Shown in pieces: positions 6,035-7,811 of a DNA stretch of 7,811 nucleotides. The position numbers were made by a program, and so were the translations under genes. The stretch is from contig JAISAK010000113.1 of assembly GCA_031266695.1 (NCBI GenBank), positions 1-7,811 of the forward strand, written 5' to 3'. The notes below the pieces were generated by a model. It had not been told where the DNA came from. It made no database searches and was given only the letters and a program-made list of their open reading frames with translations. The stretch comes from Treponema sp. GTDB lineage: Bacteria > Spirochaetota > Spirochaetia > Treponematales > Breznakiellaceae. The stretch's first letter is position 1. Every line of letters begins with the position of its first letter.

Positions 6035-6855
6035 AGAGACCTCCCTTTAAGCCGTTTCACAACCAGATTCAGGAGGAACGAGGAAAGCGCCGCGGCGCAG
6101 ACCGTGGCGGCGGTCCAGGCAAAAAGTTCGGCGGTCTCAAGCTGGGCCTTGGCGTTCTGCATACCCGTGCCCAGGGCGCGGCGCGGCTGGATCAACACCT
6201 CCGAGGCACCCACAACCTTCCAGCAGAGGGAAAGACCGCTTCGCAGGCCTCCGAGGACAAAGGGAACAATGGCCGGAAGGTAGAGGGAGAGTATTCTTTC
6301 CCGGCGGGAAAGGCGGTACACGTCAAAGAGTTCCACCAGCTTCCTGTCCACCGCCCTTACTCCGGTAATGGTATTCGCGGCCATAACCGGAAAAACCATG
6401 AGGAAGGCGGTAAATACCGGGGTACGCTCCTGGCCGAACCAGAGAAAGGCAATAAGGATGACGGACATTACCGGCGTGGCGGAGATTACCTGAAAGAGGG
6501 GCTTGAGCAGGGCGCCGGCGCGCCGGTTAAGCCCGGCGGCGATTCCCGCGGCAAGGCCCAGCGGCGCCGCGATAAGGACCCCCAGCATTACCCGCAGAAA
6601 GCTGTTCCCCAGGGCCAGGAGAAAGCGTTCCGTCCGGACAAGGGCAAGCAGCTTCCGCAGTACCGGCAGGGGGCCGGGAAGCAGAATGCCGCTTTTAAGC
6701 AGCCGGGAAGCGATTTCCCATAACGCAAGGAGGATGAGGATTCCGCAGAGAAACCAGAGAAAGGAGGAAACGGCGCCAATCCCGGCGCCGTTTTTGGCCC
6801 GGGGCGCCCCGCCGCCTTTCCCGCCGGAATCTTCTCCGCCGGTACGGAGGCTAAT
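6031..6855 (-). CDS. ABC transporter permease (SsuC/TauC/ThiX-like); start codon unresolved
   Basis: This is the membrane subunit of the importer, about 250-275 residues. The frame shows a Gly-rich hydrophilic head, then TM1 (FLWFLCGILILLALWEIAS) and the family motif LPGPLPVLRKLL. Further TM segments follow, then the EAA-type coupling loop (about LSRRERILSLYLPAIVPFVLGGLRSG) that docks on the ATPase. The only ATG is at 6588, after TM1 and the LPGPLPVL motif, and would give a truncated 185-residue protein. Upstream, the frame is open as far as the stop at 6892-6894 but contains no ATG, GTG or TTG. I placed the start at ATT 6853-6855, which overlaps the binding-protein stop (ATTAG). ATT 6862-6864 and ATT 6778-6780 are alternatives. 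A sequencing error is also possible. The stop TGA overlaps the ATPase GTG. Confidence 0.75.
   Translation of the reverse strand: MSLRTGGEDSGGKGGGAPRAKNGAGIGAVSSFLWFLCGILILLALWEIASRLLKSGILLPGPLPVLRKLLALVRTERFLLALGNSFLRVMLGVLIAAPLGLAAGIAAGLNRRAGALLKPLFQVISATPVMSVILIAFLWFGQERTPVFTAFLMVFPVMAANTITGVRAVDRKLVELFDVYRLSRRERILSLYLPAIVPFVLGGLRSGLSLCWKVVGASEVLIQPRRALGTGMQNAKAQLETAELFAWTAATVCAAALSSFLLNLVVKRLKGRSL
6039..6045 (-). promoter_or_regulatory. Ribosome binding site deciding the GTG start of the ATPase gene
   Basis: On the minus strand GGGAGGT lies 4 nt before GTG 6034, inside the last codons of the permease gene. It is the strongest Shine-Dalgarno in this operon and supports the non-ATG start with the GTGA overlap. 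Confidence 0.65.
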
Positions 6856-7811
6856 ACCGGTAATAGAAGCTGTCTCCCGGCAGGGCGCCGCCTATGGAAA
6901 CCGGGGCGAATTCCAGAAAGGCTTCAAACAGGGCCTCAAGGCTTTGTCTTGCGGCGGAAGCGGGAAGGAACACATAATTGCTGCGGGGAACGGCGGCGCT
7001 TACCACCTGCGCCCGGAGCCCAAGCTCATGCTTTTCGGCAAGCCGCCCCGCCTCGGCGGGATGGCCCACAACCCATTCGACGGAATTTTTCACGTCCCCA
7101 AGAAGAACCCTCATAAGCGAAGGGTGGGAAGCGGCGAAATCACCGTCCACCACAAGCAGAGTCATGGGATAGTTTGCGGCCGGAGAAGCACCGGCCGGAA
7201 GCTTTCCGGCCTGCAGCTTTGCCCACTCGTCCTGAATATCGCCGACAAGATTCAGGGCGCCGTTTCCCGCCCTGGCCATAGTGGCGAAGGGTTCGGGCAG
7301 CAGGGCAAGGCTTACACGGCCGGCAATAAGGGATTGGGCGATTTCGGGATAAGCCAGGGAATAGCCCAGGCGAAGATCCCGGTCGGGATCGATCCCTTTG
7401 GAAAGAAGGATTTTCCTGAACACATAGTCGGGGGTTGCGCCCTGACCCGCGACTTCAACGGACTTTCCCTTCAGATCTTCGAAACGCCGCACCCCCGGAT
7501 CGGCGGAAAGAAGGCTCAGCATGCCGGTGCCGGTAACCGCGGCGGCCTGTATCCTTTTTCCGGAGGACGCTATTTTCGCGGCCACGTTGGGCGGCAGGAT
7601 GCCGATTTTTGCCTCGCCGGAAATAAATTTCGCCGCCATAAGGTCGGCCTGGGCAAGGGCTTCCACCCTTATGTTAAAACCGGCGGCCCGCGGGGGGTTC
7701 TCAAAAAGCTGTATCAGGGCAAGGCCCGAAGGCCCCTTGAGACCGTAAACGGTAAGATCTTCGACCTGCTGCGCCGCAAGAAATCCGGCCCCGCCCAGGA
7801 AGAAACCAAAC
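6851..7811 (-). CDS. ABC transporter substrate-binding protein, NMT1/SsuA/ThiY-like (5' end outside window)
   Basis: The frame is open from the window edge (codons from 7810) to TAG at 6851-6853, about 319 residues, so the GTG at 7666 is internal. The first visible residues (FGFFLGGAGFLAAQQ) look like the end of a signal peptide. No lipobox Cys is seen in the visible part. The mature start VEDLTVYGLKGPSGLALIQL fits the first strand of a type II periplasmic binding fold. Family-style segments follow: GEAKIGILPPNVAAK (near 7577-7618), FEDLKGKSVEVAGQGATPDYVFRKIL, SLIAGRVSLALLPEPFATM and the C-terminal IGGALPGDSFYY. It should capture the ligand in the periplasm and deliver it to the permease encoded next. 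Candidate ligands for the family are sulfonates, nitrate, taurine and thiamine precursors. None can be chosen from the sequence, and any upstream riboswitch would lie outside the window. Confidence 0.88.
   Translation of the reverse strand, partial: FGFFLGGAGFLAAQQVEDLTVYGLKGPSGLALIQLFENPPRAAGFNIRVEALAQADLMAAKFISGEAKIGILPPNVAAKIASSGKRIQAAAVTGTGMLSLLSADPGVRRFEDLKGKSVEVAGQGATPDYVFRKILLSKGIDPDRDLRLGYSLAYPEIAQSLIAGRVSLALLPEPFATMARAGNGALNLVGDIQDEWAKLQAGKLPAGASPAANYPMTLLVVDGDFAASHPSLMRVLLGDVKNSVEWVVGHPAEAGRLAEKHELGLRAQVVSAAVPRSNYVFLPASAARQSLEALFEAFLEFAPVSIGGALPGDSFYYRY

Noticed and set aside
5402..6283. Plus-strand open frame of 293 codons opposite the ABC ATPase and permease
   Set aside because: It spans antisense of two recognisable genes, and its translation is Arg/Ala/Gly-rich with no motif. 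It is a GC-bias shadow.
6840..6900. A +1 frameshift joining the binding protein to the permease as one fusion
   Set aside because: The binding protein ends in a family-typical IGGALPGDSFYY before its stop. No slippery codon fits a +1 shift at TAT-TAG-C. The fused topology would also conflict with the expected cytoplasmic permease N-terminus.

Overview
The window looks like part of a chromosome from a GC-rich diderm bacterium, most likely a spirochaete of the Treponema group. The signs are a TonB system with an outer-membrane receptor, two lipoproteins with spirochaete-style lipoboxes, a propeller lipoprotein with repeats of the 'VAYG.GKFVAV...AYS.DG.TW' kind, and an SBP/permease/ATPase cassette like those I associate with treponemes. 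The assignment rests on recognition of protein style and not on a marker gene, so it is moderate at best. No RNA gene, CRISPR array, transposase or integrase is visible.

Left half, + strand (1-3737): a compact TonB operon. It runs from the 3' end of a TonB-dependent outer-membrane receptor, through an unrecognised lipoprotein, ExbB, two different ExbD proteins and a short TonB. Junctions are 9 bp apart or overlapping (TAATG, 11-bp, ATGA and 11-bp overlaps), so the five complete genes are almost certainly co-transcribed and translationally coupled. ExbB and the ExbDs would form the proton-driven inner-membrane motor. TonB would carry the force across the periplasm to the receptor at the start of the operon. 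The lipoprotein sits where a dedicated accessory factor would be expected.

Middle, - strand (3748-5049): a lipoprotein made of a signal peptide, a Pro-rich tether, a small InlB/Flg_new-like beta domain and a seven-fold Asp-box-like repeat that reads as a seven-bladed propeller with a split, 'velcro' last blade. It converges on tonB with only 10 bp between the stops.

Intergenic 5050-5248 (199 bp): AT-rich. It holds a weak terminator-like hairpin just after the ABC ATPase gene and an 81-bp imperfect palindrome with an internal nonamer repeat.

Right part, - strand (5249-7811): an ABC importer operon of the nitrate/sulfonate/taurine/thiamine-precursor (NMT1/SsuABC) type, transcribed leftwards in the order substrate-binding protein (5' end beyond the window), permease, ATPase. 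The substrate cannot be read from the sequence. The permease reading frame is open up to the binding-protein stop but holds no ATG, GTG or TTG until deep inside the protein. This is the oddest gene-structure feature here.

Overall the window is mostly recognisable transport machinery. I see no clearly new system. The best candidates for a second look are the unknown lipoprotein in the TonB operon, the permease start and the intergenic palindrome.
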